Positions 34,842 through 42,818 of a stretch of 64,000 nt of DNA are shown one piece after another. Origin of the DNA: Oscheius sp. JU75 (Eukaryota; Nematoda; Chromadorea; Rhabditida; Rhabditidae); the NCBI GenBank assembly GCA_037178855.1, contig JASJZC010000007.1, positions 8,928,001 through 8,992,000 on the forward strand, in the 5' to 3' direction. Under the pieces are notes generated by a model. That model made no database searches. It saw nothing but the letters and a program-made list of their open reading frames with translations, and was not told where the DNA came from. How positions within the stretch are numbered: the first letter of the stretch is position 1; every line of letters starts with the position of its first letter. The position numbers were made by a program, and so were the translations under genes.

Positions 34842-35651
34842 TTAGAGAAAGAACCAGGGGAAAATAAGCTTAACAACCGAGAAACAAGCAACGACGATCA
34901 AGCAGGGAACCTGACTGGTGGCTGACCACGGCGCGAAGATCTTCTCGGCTGGGCAGCAGGCTGATCTTGACGTTGAACTTGGTGTGGTGGAACATGAGCT
35001 GGTTGTTGGATCTTGACCCGGAGCGGGGCCATCCGGAACTGGTTCTTCTCGAGGTACGGGCAGCAAGAGAGGGGGTTCTTGGACAGGCGGAACTGGTACA
35101 GGAATCTCGAAAGTGTCACACATCTCGACGAGAAATTCGTCATCTGGGGCCAGAGAGCGAAGGCGCATCTGGTTTGCGTGAAGATGACAAGAATGACCAT
35201 CCACTTCGACACGGTAGTTGACACGACCAAGAACTTCCGAAACGACTCCTGTAACCCACGAAACATTATTTGAGGCATACCTTTTAACCCATACAGGGTC
35301 TCCGAGTCCGAAAGAACGCTGCCGGGCACCAGTCCGACCATCGAACTGAGCCTTCATCCTAGAGTTCTTCTCCGAATCGACGACAGGCGTCGTGGGCGCG
35401 AGCAGCGACAGAGTAGACCTCATCTTACGACCCAAGTACACTTCCGAGGGGCTCAGATTACCTAAATTTCCACAAGGGGTGGAACGATAAGCTTGAAGGA
35501 AACGATTAACGAGAGCCAAAGACACTCTCTCCTCCCCCTGGAGCTTTTGGAGTCCGCGTTTGAGAGAGTCTACGAACCTCTCCGCCCTACCATTTGACTG
35601 AGGATGGTAGGGGGCCGTTCTTATGTGCTCGATTCCGTTTCTGTCGCACAT
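34842..35651 (-). CDS. Retrotransposon pol, C-terminal part of integrase (after an in-frame TAG)
   Basis: A 269-residue frame continues directly after the TAG that ends the upstream pol frame, in the same register. It starts with the rest of the integrase catalytic core (YHPQSNGRAERF, with the third catalytic acidic residue) and continues into a variable Pro-rich tail (PPVQEPPLLLPVPREE). As a separate frame it lacks the zinc-binding and first catalytic parts, so it is not a protein of its own unless the stop is read through. No chromodomain motif seen. Confidence 0.85.
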   Translation of the reverse strand: MCDRNGIEHIRTAPYHPQSNGRAERFVDSLKRGLQKLQGEERVSLALVNRFLQAYRSTPCGNLGNLSPSEVYLGRKMRSTLSLLAPTTPVVDSEKNSRMKAQFDGRTGARQRSFGLGDPVWVKRYASNNVSWVTGVVSEVLGRVNYRVEVDGHSCHLHANQMRLRSLAPDDEFLVEMCDTFEIPVPVPPVQEPPLLLPVPREEPVPDGPAPGQDPTTSSCSTTPSSTSRSACCPAEKIFAPWSATSQVPCLIVVACFSVVKLIFPWFFL

Positions 35652-38069
35652 CTACTTGAATTCTGCCGAGCAGAATTGGGTCCCGTTATCCGAGACGATC
35701 TTCTCCGGAATACCGTTCCTTGAGAATATTTCTTGTAGGAGACGAACGGTGGCGACAGCCGTGATGGATTTGGTCAGAAGAACTTCTGGCCAGCTTGAGA
35801 GCGAGTCAACGACTACTAACAAGTATAATCCATCGATGGGACCTGCATAGTCTATGTGAATTCTTTCATAGACACGATTTGGCTTCGGCCAAGGCTGAAG
35901 TGGAACCTTCCTTGCTGTTTTGGCCGCACGTTGACAGGGAATGCATCGGTTGACAAAATTTTCGAGCTGCTGATCGATCCCTGGCCAAAAACAAACTCCT
36001 CGAGCTAGTTGTTTGGTGCGCACGATTCCAGCGTGTCCCCTGTGGAGTTCCTTCAGCACTTGTGAACGATAGATTCCGGGAATCGTGATTCTGTCTCCGA
36101 CCATGAGACACTCGTTCACAACCGACAGTTCCGACTGTCGATCGAAGTAAGGCAAGAGTTGAGAGTCCAGATTCTTGCGAAGAGGTGGCCAGTTACCTTC
36201 TTGAACGTAGCGAATAACCTTGGACAGGACCGGGTCCTTCCGTGTGGCTGCCTGGATGTGTCGTGCCATTAGCGGAAGCTGTCGAATGGCGTCTTGGAGG
36301 CTGTATTGCACGTCGGCCTCTATCTTGGCAATGACACAATCTTCTTGCTCCGAATCCACCCGTTCCAAAAGACGGGAAAGAGCATCAGCTTGGGCAAAAT
36401 CGTCCGTTTTCACGTAATCGATTTTGTAGTCGTACCCAAGGAGTATTGTGCCCCAACGGCTCAAACGATTTGCCTGATGAGTGGGCAGACCTTTAGCACC
36501 TCCGTAGATTGCGAGCAGCGGCTTATGATCGGTGCGCAATGTGAAATGTCTTCCGAAGACATATTTGTGGAACTTCCGAACAGCCATAACCAGTCCCAGT
36601 GCTTCCTTTTCTATCTGGCTGTAGTTCCGTTCTGCCGCTGTAAGCGCGTAGCTGAAGTGATGAACTGGGCGTTCCTGTCCGTCCTTGAACTTGTGAAGAA
36701 GAACACCGCCGATTCCATACTGACAAGCGTCAGCTGAGACGATGATGGGTAGAGCAGGATTGTAATGACACAAGACGAGATCCGACGACAAAGCCCTGAG
36801 TAAATTGTCGAACGCTGCTTGATGCAGACTCGTCCAGTCGAAAACGGCATCCTTGTGTGTTAGCTCATCCAGTGGTCCACGAAGTGCCTTGACGTTTGGA
36901 ATGAACGATCCGTAGTAGCTGACGAGTCCCAGAAAAGAACGTAGTTGGTTGACATCTGTAGGCGCCTTCATCTTCACAATCGCAGAAATCTTGGAGGGGT
37001 CGGGCCGTCTTCCATCCTTGTCGATAATGAATCCCAGGAACTGGATCCGTTTCTGGTTCAGGGAACACTTCTCTATCTGCAGCTTGAAGCCGTACTGTTC
37101 GATCCTGTCGAACAAAGCTAGCAGATTTCGATCGTGCTCTTGCTGTGTATCTCCCTTGACCAGAAGATCATCGAGATATGACACGACTCCGCTTAGACCA
37201 GTGCACATCTTTGTCATGATTGACTGGAATATCGCTGGAGCTGTCTTGATTCCGAAAGCCAATCTTCTGTACCGGAAGAGACCCTTATGCGTGTTGATGA
37301 CGGCAAGCGATTTCGAGCGGTCATCCAGCTCTACTTGCAGATAAGCATCCGATAGATCTAGCTGCGAGAAAACTGTACCTTTGTTGAGTGAAGCAAAGAT
37401 GTCTTCTGGCGTAGGTAGTGGGAAATCGAAATCTTCAAGAGCTTTGTTGAGACCGGTGCTGAAGTCGGCACAAACTCTGAGCTTCCCCGTACCCTTCTTC
37501 TTGATTACAACCACTGGCGCAGCCCACTGATTGTGTTTGAGAGGCTCGATCACTTCCAGATCCTGGAGGCGTTGAAGCTCCTTTTCTACTGCCTCTCGCG
37601 CAGTGTAAGGAACCGGACGAGGCAGGCAGTACTTCGGTCTCACGTTGTCCTCCAATCGCAGTTCAGCCTTTTCCATCGTACACTTTCCAAGCCCAGCTTG
37701 GAAGACCTCTGGATACCTTTCCAGAAGAATTGTCTGAATAGGACGCTGGTCATCCATGACCTCCTTCACGTAGCTGAACTGATCGAGCCCTTCCTTTATG
37801 ATCGGGATTCGTTCCATCCACTCCAATCCGAGTAGATTCTCTTCTTCTACGACGTAGATATCACCCGACCCTGATTGCCCTAGGACCTTGAACTCGCTGA
37901 AGAACATTCCATGACACTTCAGTGGTGTCCCACTTGCTGTGATGAGTGTTCTTTGTGGTGGAGACAATGTCGGTTCTCCCATCTGAGTCCAGTTCCTTCT
38001 ACTGATGATGGTAACACATGCTCCGGAATCCGCCTGAAGCTGTAGAGTGTGACCATTGATTTCAAACAT
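35652..38069 (-). CDS. Retrotransposon pol: protease, reverse transcriptase, RNase H, integrase (N-terminal part)
   Basis: An 805-residue frame with, in order: aspartic protease (ADSGACVTI near residue 15), reverse transcriptase (LDLSDAYLQVEL, then YLDDLLV near 300), RNase H (VSADACQYGIGGVL and TDHKPLL), integrase zinc finger (HRGHAGIVRT...CIPCQ) and the first catalytic acidic residues (DYAGP, DNGTQF). It ends at a TAG inside the integrase core. The ATG overlaps the gag stop by 8 nt (ATGTTTGA) and lies in the +1 frame relative to gag, so translation needs frameshifting or stop-start coupling. Confidence 0.95.
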   Translation of the reverse strand: MFEINGHTLQLQADSGACVTIISRRNWTQMGEPTLSPPQRTLITASGTPLKCHGMFFSEFKVLGQSGSGDIYVVEEENLLGLEWMERIPIIKEGLDQFSYVKEVMDDQRPIQTILLERYPEVFQAGLGKCTMEKAELRLEDNVRPKYCLPRPVPYTAREAVEKELQRLQDLEVIEPLKHNQWAAPVVVIKKKGTGKLRVCADFSTGLNKALEDFDFPLPTPEDIFASLNKGTVFSQLDLSDAYLQVELDDRSKSLAVINTHKGLFRYRRLAFGIKTAPAIFQSIMTKMCTGLSGVVSYLDDLLVKGDTQQEHDRNLLALFDRIEQYGFKLQIEKCSLNQKRIQFLGFIIDKDGRRPDPSKISAIVKMKAPTDVNQLRSFLGLVSYYGSFIPNVKALRGPLDELTHKDAVFDWTSLHQAAFDNLLRALSSDLVLCHYNPALPIIVSADACQYGIGGVLLHKFKDGQERPVHHFSYALTAAERNYSQIEKEALGLVMAVRKFHKYVFGRHFTLRTDHKPLLAIYGGAKGLPTHQANRLSRWGTILLGYDYKIDYVKTDDFAQADALSRLLERVDSEQEDCVIAKIEADVQYSLQDAIRQLPLMARHIQAATRKDPVLSKVIRYVQEGNWPPLRKNLDSQLLPYFDRQSELSVVNECLMVGDRITIPGIYRSQVLKELHRGHAGIVRTKQLARGVCFWPGIDQQLENFVNRCIPCQRAAKTARKVPLQPWPKPNRVYERIHIDYAGPIDGLYLLVVVDSLSSWPEVLLTKSITAVATVRLLQEIFSRNGIPEKIVSDNGTQFCSAEFK

Positions 38070-39024
38070 CCGTGTAGCGAAGCGCCTTCAGGGTGGCCTC
38101 CGTACCAACTCTGTTCACTGGAGATCGCTTCTTGTAGAACTTGCGAGATTGTTCTAGACCCTGTCCAGAATTCCGGGAGTTCCGACTCCGGCAATCTCGT
38201 GCAAAGTGACCGACTTTGCCGCATTCGAAGCAGGTAACATCCTTGTTCTGCTTCTCGTTCCTCTGAGGCTTCTTCTTGTGATGATGAACCTTTGAAATCG
38301 ACGCGTTGTTGGAGCTGGCGACCATCTGCTGGTCTTTCTTGTACGTCCGCAGTTTTGCAACCTCTTGGACGATGTCTTCCAGCTTGACATGGCTCGTCTC
38401 GGTCGATGACCGATCTGCAAAAGCCAAAAGATGCGGAAGGAAGATCTGGTCTTCCTTACCCGCCATTCCCATCAAGAACCGTAATACCATAAGACCTTCC
38501 AGGTCAATCCCATCCATGGAATCGTAGAATTTGGCTCGAATCCGATCTGCGTATTCGTGCTCCGTCTCGGTCGTTATTTTGTCCAATTGCTGGCGAAAGC
38601 AATGGTAACGACGCGTGAAGATCGACGCGGGCGCATCGAACATGTCGGAGAGGATCGCCACGACCTCATCGAACTTCTTGTCCTCGATCTTTGAGGGCTT
38701 AATATGGCTGACGAGCCGACGGTAGCATGCCTCGTCGAGCTTCTCCGTTAATAGTCTCACTTTTTCCGGATCTTCCAACGCGGATGCGTCTTTCTTGAAG
38801 ATCGGTTCGTGCCGACTATACCACATCTTGAAAGTCCCTTGATCTTCGGGATCGAAGATGAATTGGGGAACTCGGCGTCCCAATTCCGCTAGAATAGTGG
38901 CTACAGACTTGACAGGCGACGGCGTTGACGGCGCGGCCTCCAAGGCTTTCCTCTGAAGGTCCATCTGCTCCTTCAGCAGCCGATTCTGCTCCAGAATCGC
39001 TTCCAATAGCGCCTTATCCGCCAT
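38062..39024 (-). CDS. Retrotransposon gag
   Basis: A 320-residue frame with an N-terminal coiled helix (LLEAILEQNRLLKEQMDLQ), a retrotransposon-type capsid region (FIFDPEDQGTFKMWYSRHEP; YRRLVSHIKPSKIEDKKF) and a single CCHC zinc knuckle (CFECGKVGHFARDC) near residue 280. It forms the particle that packages the element's RNA. Fully open. Confidence 0.93.
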   Translation of the reverse strand: MADKALLEAILEQNRLLKEQMDLQRKALEAAPSTPSPVKSVATILAELGRRVPQFIFDPEDQGTFKMWYSRHEPIFKKDASALEDPEKVRLLTEKLDEACYRRLVSHIKPSKIEDKKFDEVVAILSDMFDAPASIFTRRYHCFRQQLDKITTETEHEYADRIRAKFYDSMDGIDLEGLMVLRFLMGMAGKEDQIFLPHLLAFADRSSTETSHVKLEDIVQEVAKLRTYKKDQQMVASSNNASISKVHHHKKKPQRNEKQNKDVTCFECGKVGHFARDCRSRNSRNSGQGLEQSRKFYKKRSPVNRVGTEATLKALRYTDV

Positions 39025-39227
39025 TTTGTTAGGTGTTACTAGAATCTGAACAACGCCGCGGTTTTGCCTTGACTGATTTCGGCTTGTTCAAACGTACCTG
39101 ACAATCTCCTTGGTCGCACTTCCCACGTTGGGCTTCTTGCTCGAAAAGCGTCTCTCCTACCAGCTACTTGTAGCCGCACTTCTTCCTCAAAGTTGCTTCT
39201 CGCGGAGCTCGAAGACTGATCGCCAAT

Positions 39228-39456
39228 TGTTGTGTCTTTCGTGAGGACACAATCTGTATATTCTAGAAAGAGAGAGCGTGGTTTCTATATATTTATTCAG
39301 GCTAGGATATTAGAAAGAACGGGGTAAAGGAGACAAAAGAAAACAAGACAAACATCCCCAACAATAGGGAAGCGAACGAGGGTCCGCGCGAGGTACGGTA
39401 GTACTCGTGGCGGGGCCCACTCGTTAGCGCGCATTCAAATTGAGCCAGACTCAACA
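39228..39456 (-). repeat. 5' LTR (229 bp)
   Basis: Identical by eye to the copy at 34389-34617 and followed on the + strand by the target duplication ATAAT. It provides the promoter of the element, which reads towards lower coordinates. Confidence 0.95.
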
Positions 39457-39652
39457 ATAATAAATTGTGGGTCTTGTTGCTTAATAAAGGAACATTGCTA
39501 AACTATTAACTTATTGTTTAAAATGTGTGCTCTTGGTACACTTATATCAACAAAATGTCATATGAAAAATCAAGAAAGTACTAGTCAGCTAGCTGGGACA
39601 CGTGGAATCTGTGGTTTCTTTGAGATGTCTGATATCTTCATAAAATACTTGT

Positions 39653-39658
39653 TTTATT
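39653..39658 (-). terminator. Poly(A) signal overlapping the serpin stop codon
   Basis: The end of serpin terminal exon 8a reads CAA-TAA-AAC, so the stop codon is embedded in AATAAA. No other AATAAA precedes the LTR element on this strand. Confidence 0.45.
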
Positions 39659-39812
39659 GGAATCTGCCAACAAAAAGCGGATGGTTTTTATGAGTAAGGA
39701 CGAAAACGAAGGGATGGTCGGCCAGGAAATCTTTTGGTTGCTGCAAGTTCAAGCTCATCGGGACGATCTTGAAGAAAGTGGCGGCAGCCGCTGTTGTACC
39801 GTCCTCATCGAC
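39654..39812 (-). CDS. Serpin terminal exon 8a (reactive loop A)
   Basis: Starts with GTC in phase 0 after CTCTAAG. Reads VDEDGTTAAAATFFKIVPMS, then the conserved ADHPFVFVL strand and a stop. Counting 17 residues from the hinge Glu puts P1 at Met and P1' at Ser. This is the best-conserved inhibitory loop of the three. Confidence 0.9.
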   Translation of the reverse strand, partial: VDEDGTTAAAATFFKIVPMSLNLQQPKDFLADHPFVFVLTHKNHPLFVGRFQ

Positions 39813-41972
39813 CTTAGAGTCACATTCTTAGGTCAAAGTCTGTTTTAGAATAGGTTTGTTATCGCGTGTTAAACATAAATAGGTTAGCAGCAGCCAATAA
39901 AAACTACATGACTTTGATAGGTAAGCATAAAAATAAAGGGATGATCTGCTACGACATTTTGCGGAAGTACTTTGCTTCTCAGTCTGGAAACCGGAAAAAG
40001 TTTCAAATAGCTGCCAACAGAAGCCTCAGTCCCATATTCGCCGACCTAAAATTTCTATCTGAGCTATTCCGACACAAGAATGAAGCACTCGAACTCTGAA
40101 AAAGCAGCAGTTCCATCTTTTCAGATCTTGAATGGTGGAAAATGAAACGAGTAAAGAGTCTAAACCCATGCAAAGCTATATCATGTCAGCTGCTAAAACT
40201 GAAGGTTCAAACATAGGTCAGTGAATGATAGGCTTTGAGGTTAACAGCCGACGTGGAACCTGTATACGTTCTAGATGAAAACAGTCCAAAAGCGAAGAAT
40301 TTTCTGCAGCTGCTATGGTTTCTTCGTTGTCAACCTTCAAGGCTTAGTATCATGCACACAATGCCATGCAAACGCTTGAAAAGAACTCACCTCAATGATG
40401 GCCTTGGTCTTTCCTTCAGAGACCTTTAGTGCAGTCTTGGCAATTCCCGATAGATCAGCCTTGTCCGTGAACATTTGCTTGATTCCAAGTTCTGGAAGAG
40501 ACTGCTTCAAATCGAGCTCGGTTTCGATCTTCATCTTGGGGATTTTCACCTGAAATACATAAGCATTGAAAGTTGCGAATGGAGCAAACGAACGTTCATG
40601 TAGGTCGACTTCACATTGTTTAGAAGATCCTGTATTTTTGCACCTGTCAGCTTTGTGCGGAGTTCGGAGAGACCGAATCTCTTCTTAGGAAGGATGATAG
40701 AAAAGGCATAGTCACCACCAGCGTAGTTCAGCTTTAGTAGTTGAACGTCAGCATCTTCTGCATACATGCGATATTCTTCTCGTTCGACAAGGAATGGAAT
40801 CTGCACGAATGAACTCACTTTGCGTTCTAGTTAGCAAACTCTTTATCCGTTCCTTTGAATCACTTCTGCCGCTTCGTAAACCCGTTCGATTCTCTTTCTT
40901 TCTCGATCCTGCTGCCATTTTGTTCGCCGGGTCCTCTCTATAGCGGCTCACTGTTCTTGTTCTACCGCTGCTAGTCTGTCTCAGTTCTACTTCTTCTTAT
41001 ATTGTTCACTTCAAACTCTCTACACTTCCAGTTACTTTTGTCAGTCAGCTATCTATATTGTCTCCCTCCATCTATTTTGTACCAATTTTATAATTTCCCA
41101 GTTCTTCAAAAAACGGAAGAAAACTCACGTTTTTCTTTGTATTAGCATTACTGTAGAAGTCGGTTTTTGTTGTGGAGCTGTTCGAGAACTTGAACTCCCA
41201 TTCAGCTTTGAAATAGACGGCGTTGATTAAGAAACCCACGGTGTCTGAAAAACAATTGATCTCTGCAAGAACGAGAACTTGCCTGGAGTAACAGAGCTCT
41301 CTTGAATCAAGTTCTTGATCTTCCCATTTGCTGTGTCTTCAACAAAGTCGTTCATAGTCTAAAGCTGTAATTGAATAGCTCCTGGTTTTCCTGCCTGAGC
41401 AGCTTCTGCTGGCTTGGCGATATCTATATTTTCTGCCTCAGCACCATAGTTTTTTTTAATATCAGTAAGGTATTCGGCCTTGAATTCCAATCCCTGTCTA
41501 AAGCATTCTTTTCTGTAGAAGAAATCTCAGTTTACTTGGCAAAGAGTCTGTTGGCAATGCGAACTGCAGTTTTGTTGTCGTTCGAAGTCTTGATAGTGGT
41601 CATCAACTTGGAGAAATGGGAAGAAAATTGCTGGTCATTGATATCTGAAAGGACTTTCGCGCTATTCAGCCGCTAAATTGTCTCGGCCACTCTATATCTC
41701 TATAAACCCTGACTACTCATTCTGTAGCGTCTCTGTCAATATCTACTCTTGGCTCTGTCAAAAAACAGTCTTTCTGTCAGTTTCTTTACCAATACTGACT
41801 TACTTTTAGCAAAAGAGTTTCTGATCTCATCCCTGGTGTTACCTTTTGCTCCAGCATGAACCAGAGATAGGGCCAGGAACACAGAAAGAGGTGAGAGTAC
41901 CGCGGACTCAGTCAACGGGGCCTGGTTGAGTAGAGAGAGACCGAAATCGGTCTCCGTCGCTAGAAGACTCAT
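39654..41972 (-). CDS. Intracellular-type serpin with alternative reactive-loop exons
   Basis: Seven common exons (41972-41804, 41644-41536, 41512-41395, 41358-41283, 41244-41129, 40800-40594, 40549-40391) are followed by alternative terminal exons. With the last (39812-39654) the protein has 370 residues; with 40045-39884 it has 371. Serpin core motifs are clear: AVLSPLSVFLALSLVHAGAK, ANGKIKNLI, VGFLINAVYFKAEWEFKF, LKLNYAGGDYAFSIILP, VKIPKMKIETE, and after the loop ADHPFVFVLTHKNHPLFVG. There is no signal peptide, so an intracellular clade B-like role is likely. With exon 8a the loop has an inhibitory hinge (EDGTTAAAAT) and a predicted P1-P1' of Met-Ser. Introns 3 and 4 use GC donors (CAG/GCAGGA and CCAG/GCAAGT). 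Confidence 0.93.
39884..40045 (-). CDS. Serpin alternative terminal exon 8b (reactive loop B)
   Basis: A second complete 3' exon: acceptor ATTTTAG, GTC in phase 0, VGEYGTEASVGSYLKLFPVS, then ADHPFIFMLTYQSHVVFIGC and a stop after 53 residues. The conserved shutter and C-terminal strand are intact and the loop differs at nearly every P position. The predicted P1-P1' is Val-Ser. The frame is fully open with most changes in the loop, so it is probably used rather than a relic. Confidence 0.8.
   Translation of the reverse strand, partial: VGEYGTEASVGSYLKLFPVSRLRSKVLPQNVVADHPFIFMLTYQSHVVFIGCC
40218..40334 (-). CDS. Serpin alternative terminal exon 8c, shortened or decayed (reactive loop C)
   Basis: A third cassette after TTGAAG: GTT in phase 0, VDNEETIAAAENSSLLDCFH, then a stop after 38 residues (KPIIH-stop) where the conserved HPF strand should continue. 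The hinge AAA is recognisable and the predicted P1 is Phe. Loss of the last strands suggests a decayed cassette. Confidence 0.5.
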   Translation of the reverse strand, partial: VDNEETIAAAENSSLLDCFHLERIQVPRRLLTSKPIIH

Positions 41973-42818
41973 TGTTGCCAACTGAATTGACTGAAAACTG
42001 CTTTTAGTGACTCGTTAGCGAGCAACTGATACATCAACAGGGAGTGTAAAGTCTTTTTATTGCAGAGGCCACTGAGTTGAATCACAAACAAGAGAGCGAT
42101 GCGGAGTAAGGCACTAGTTTAACGAACACGGAATGTGAATCAGTCACTTTACTTGACAGTGGACACATCTTTTAATTAAAAGTCATTGCATGACTGTATT
42201 GAGACAAGCTGAGAAATAAGATTTAAAAAAAAAGTGCAGGATGACCAGAGGCAGAACAAAGGTCATAATGACCTGCTAAGAGTAAGATAGCTTGACAGAT
42301 CGGTATGAAGAGATCAAAACGTATGCAGATTGACTGGGCAGCTAAGGAAAGTTTGCGTCAATCAGCTTTGATCAGGCCAGGTCAGCTTTGTATACAGCTG
42401 GTACCCTGGCTTGGCCCACAGGCTGGGTCGCATTTGTGCTCATGGTCGCACCCATGGCCCGTTCAAATCCACTTTGAACCCATCCGGCGATCCTTGTCAA
42501 CAAAACATGTGAAAAGAGTAGATCAAAGGTGTTGTGAAAGAGATTGTTTTGAGTGAATAACAGAATAACAATTTATTTAGATGAGAACCGGTATTTGGAA
42601 CAGATTATGAAACGATTTCGCGGAGTCGATGATAGGGAGGATACTGCTCAGTTTAAGTGAAAGAAACATGAAACGCCGAAAGTTGCTATAGAGTCTATAC
42701 GCGACTAAATATCGAAACAAGAACAACGGACGGCGTTTCACCAGGTTCACACCCAGGTGAAGATTCAAAACTGTTTTGGGAAGGAAACCAGTGAAAGACA
42801 GCAAAATGACAGAATCTA
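41973..42818. other. Spacer between KCNH channel and serpin
   Basis: No gene supported. Contains the serpin promoter region. A stretch near 42380 (GTCAGCTTTGTATACAGC) resembles 13033-13052 (GGCCAGCTTTGTAAACAGC) inside an ARID4 intron, perhaps a minor dispersed repeat. Confidence 0.4.

Larger units (their letters stand above)
34389..39456 (-). mobile_element. Full-length Ty3/gypsy LTR retrotransposon
   Basis: A 5068-bp element is bounded by two 229-bp LTRs that read identically (TGTTG...CAACA) and flanked by the 5-bp target duplication ATAAT (34384-34388 and 39457-39461). Transcribed on the minus strand: 5' LTR, a TGGCGATC-like primer-binding candidate just inside it, gag with one zinc knuckle, pol in the order protease, reverse transcriptase, RNase H, integrase, a purine tract, 3' LTR. 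Domain order places it in Ty3/gypsy. Identical LTRs mean a very recent insertion. One TAG interrupts the integrase region; otherwise the frames are open. There is no envelope-like frame. It lies 198 bp downstream of the serpin's last stop, in the same orientation. Confidence 0.95.
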
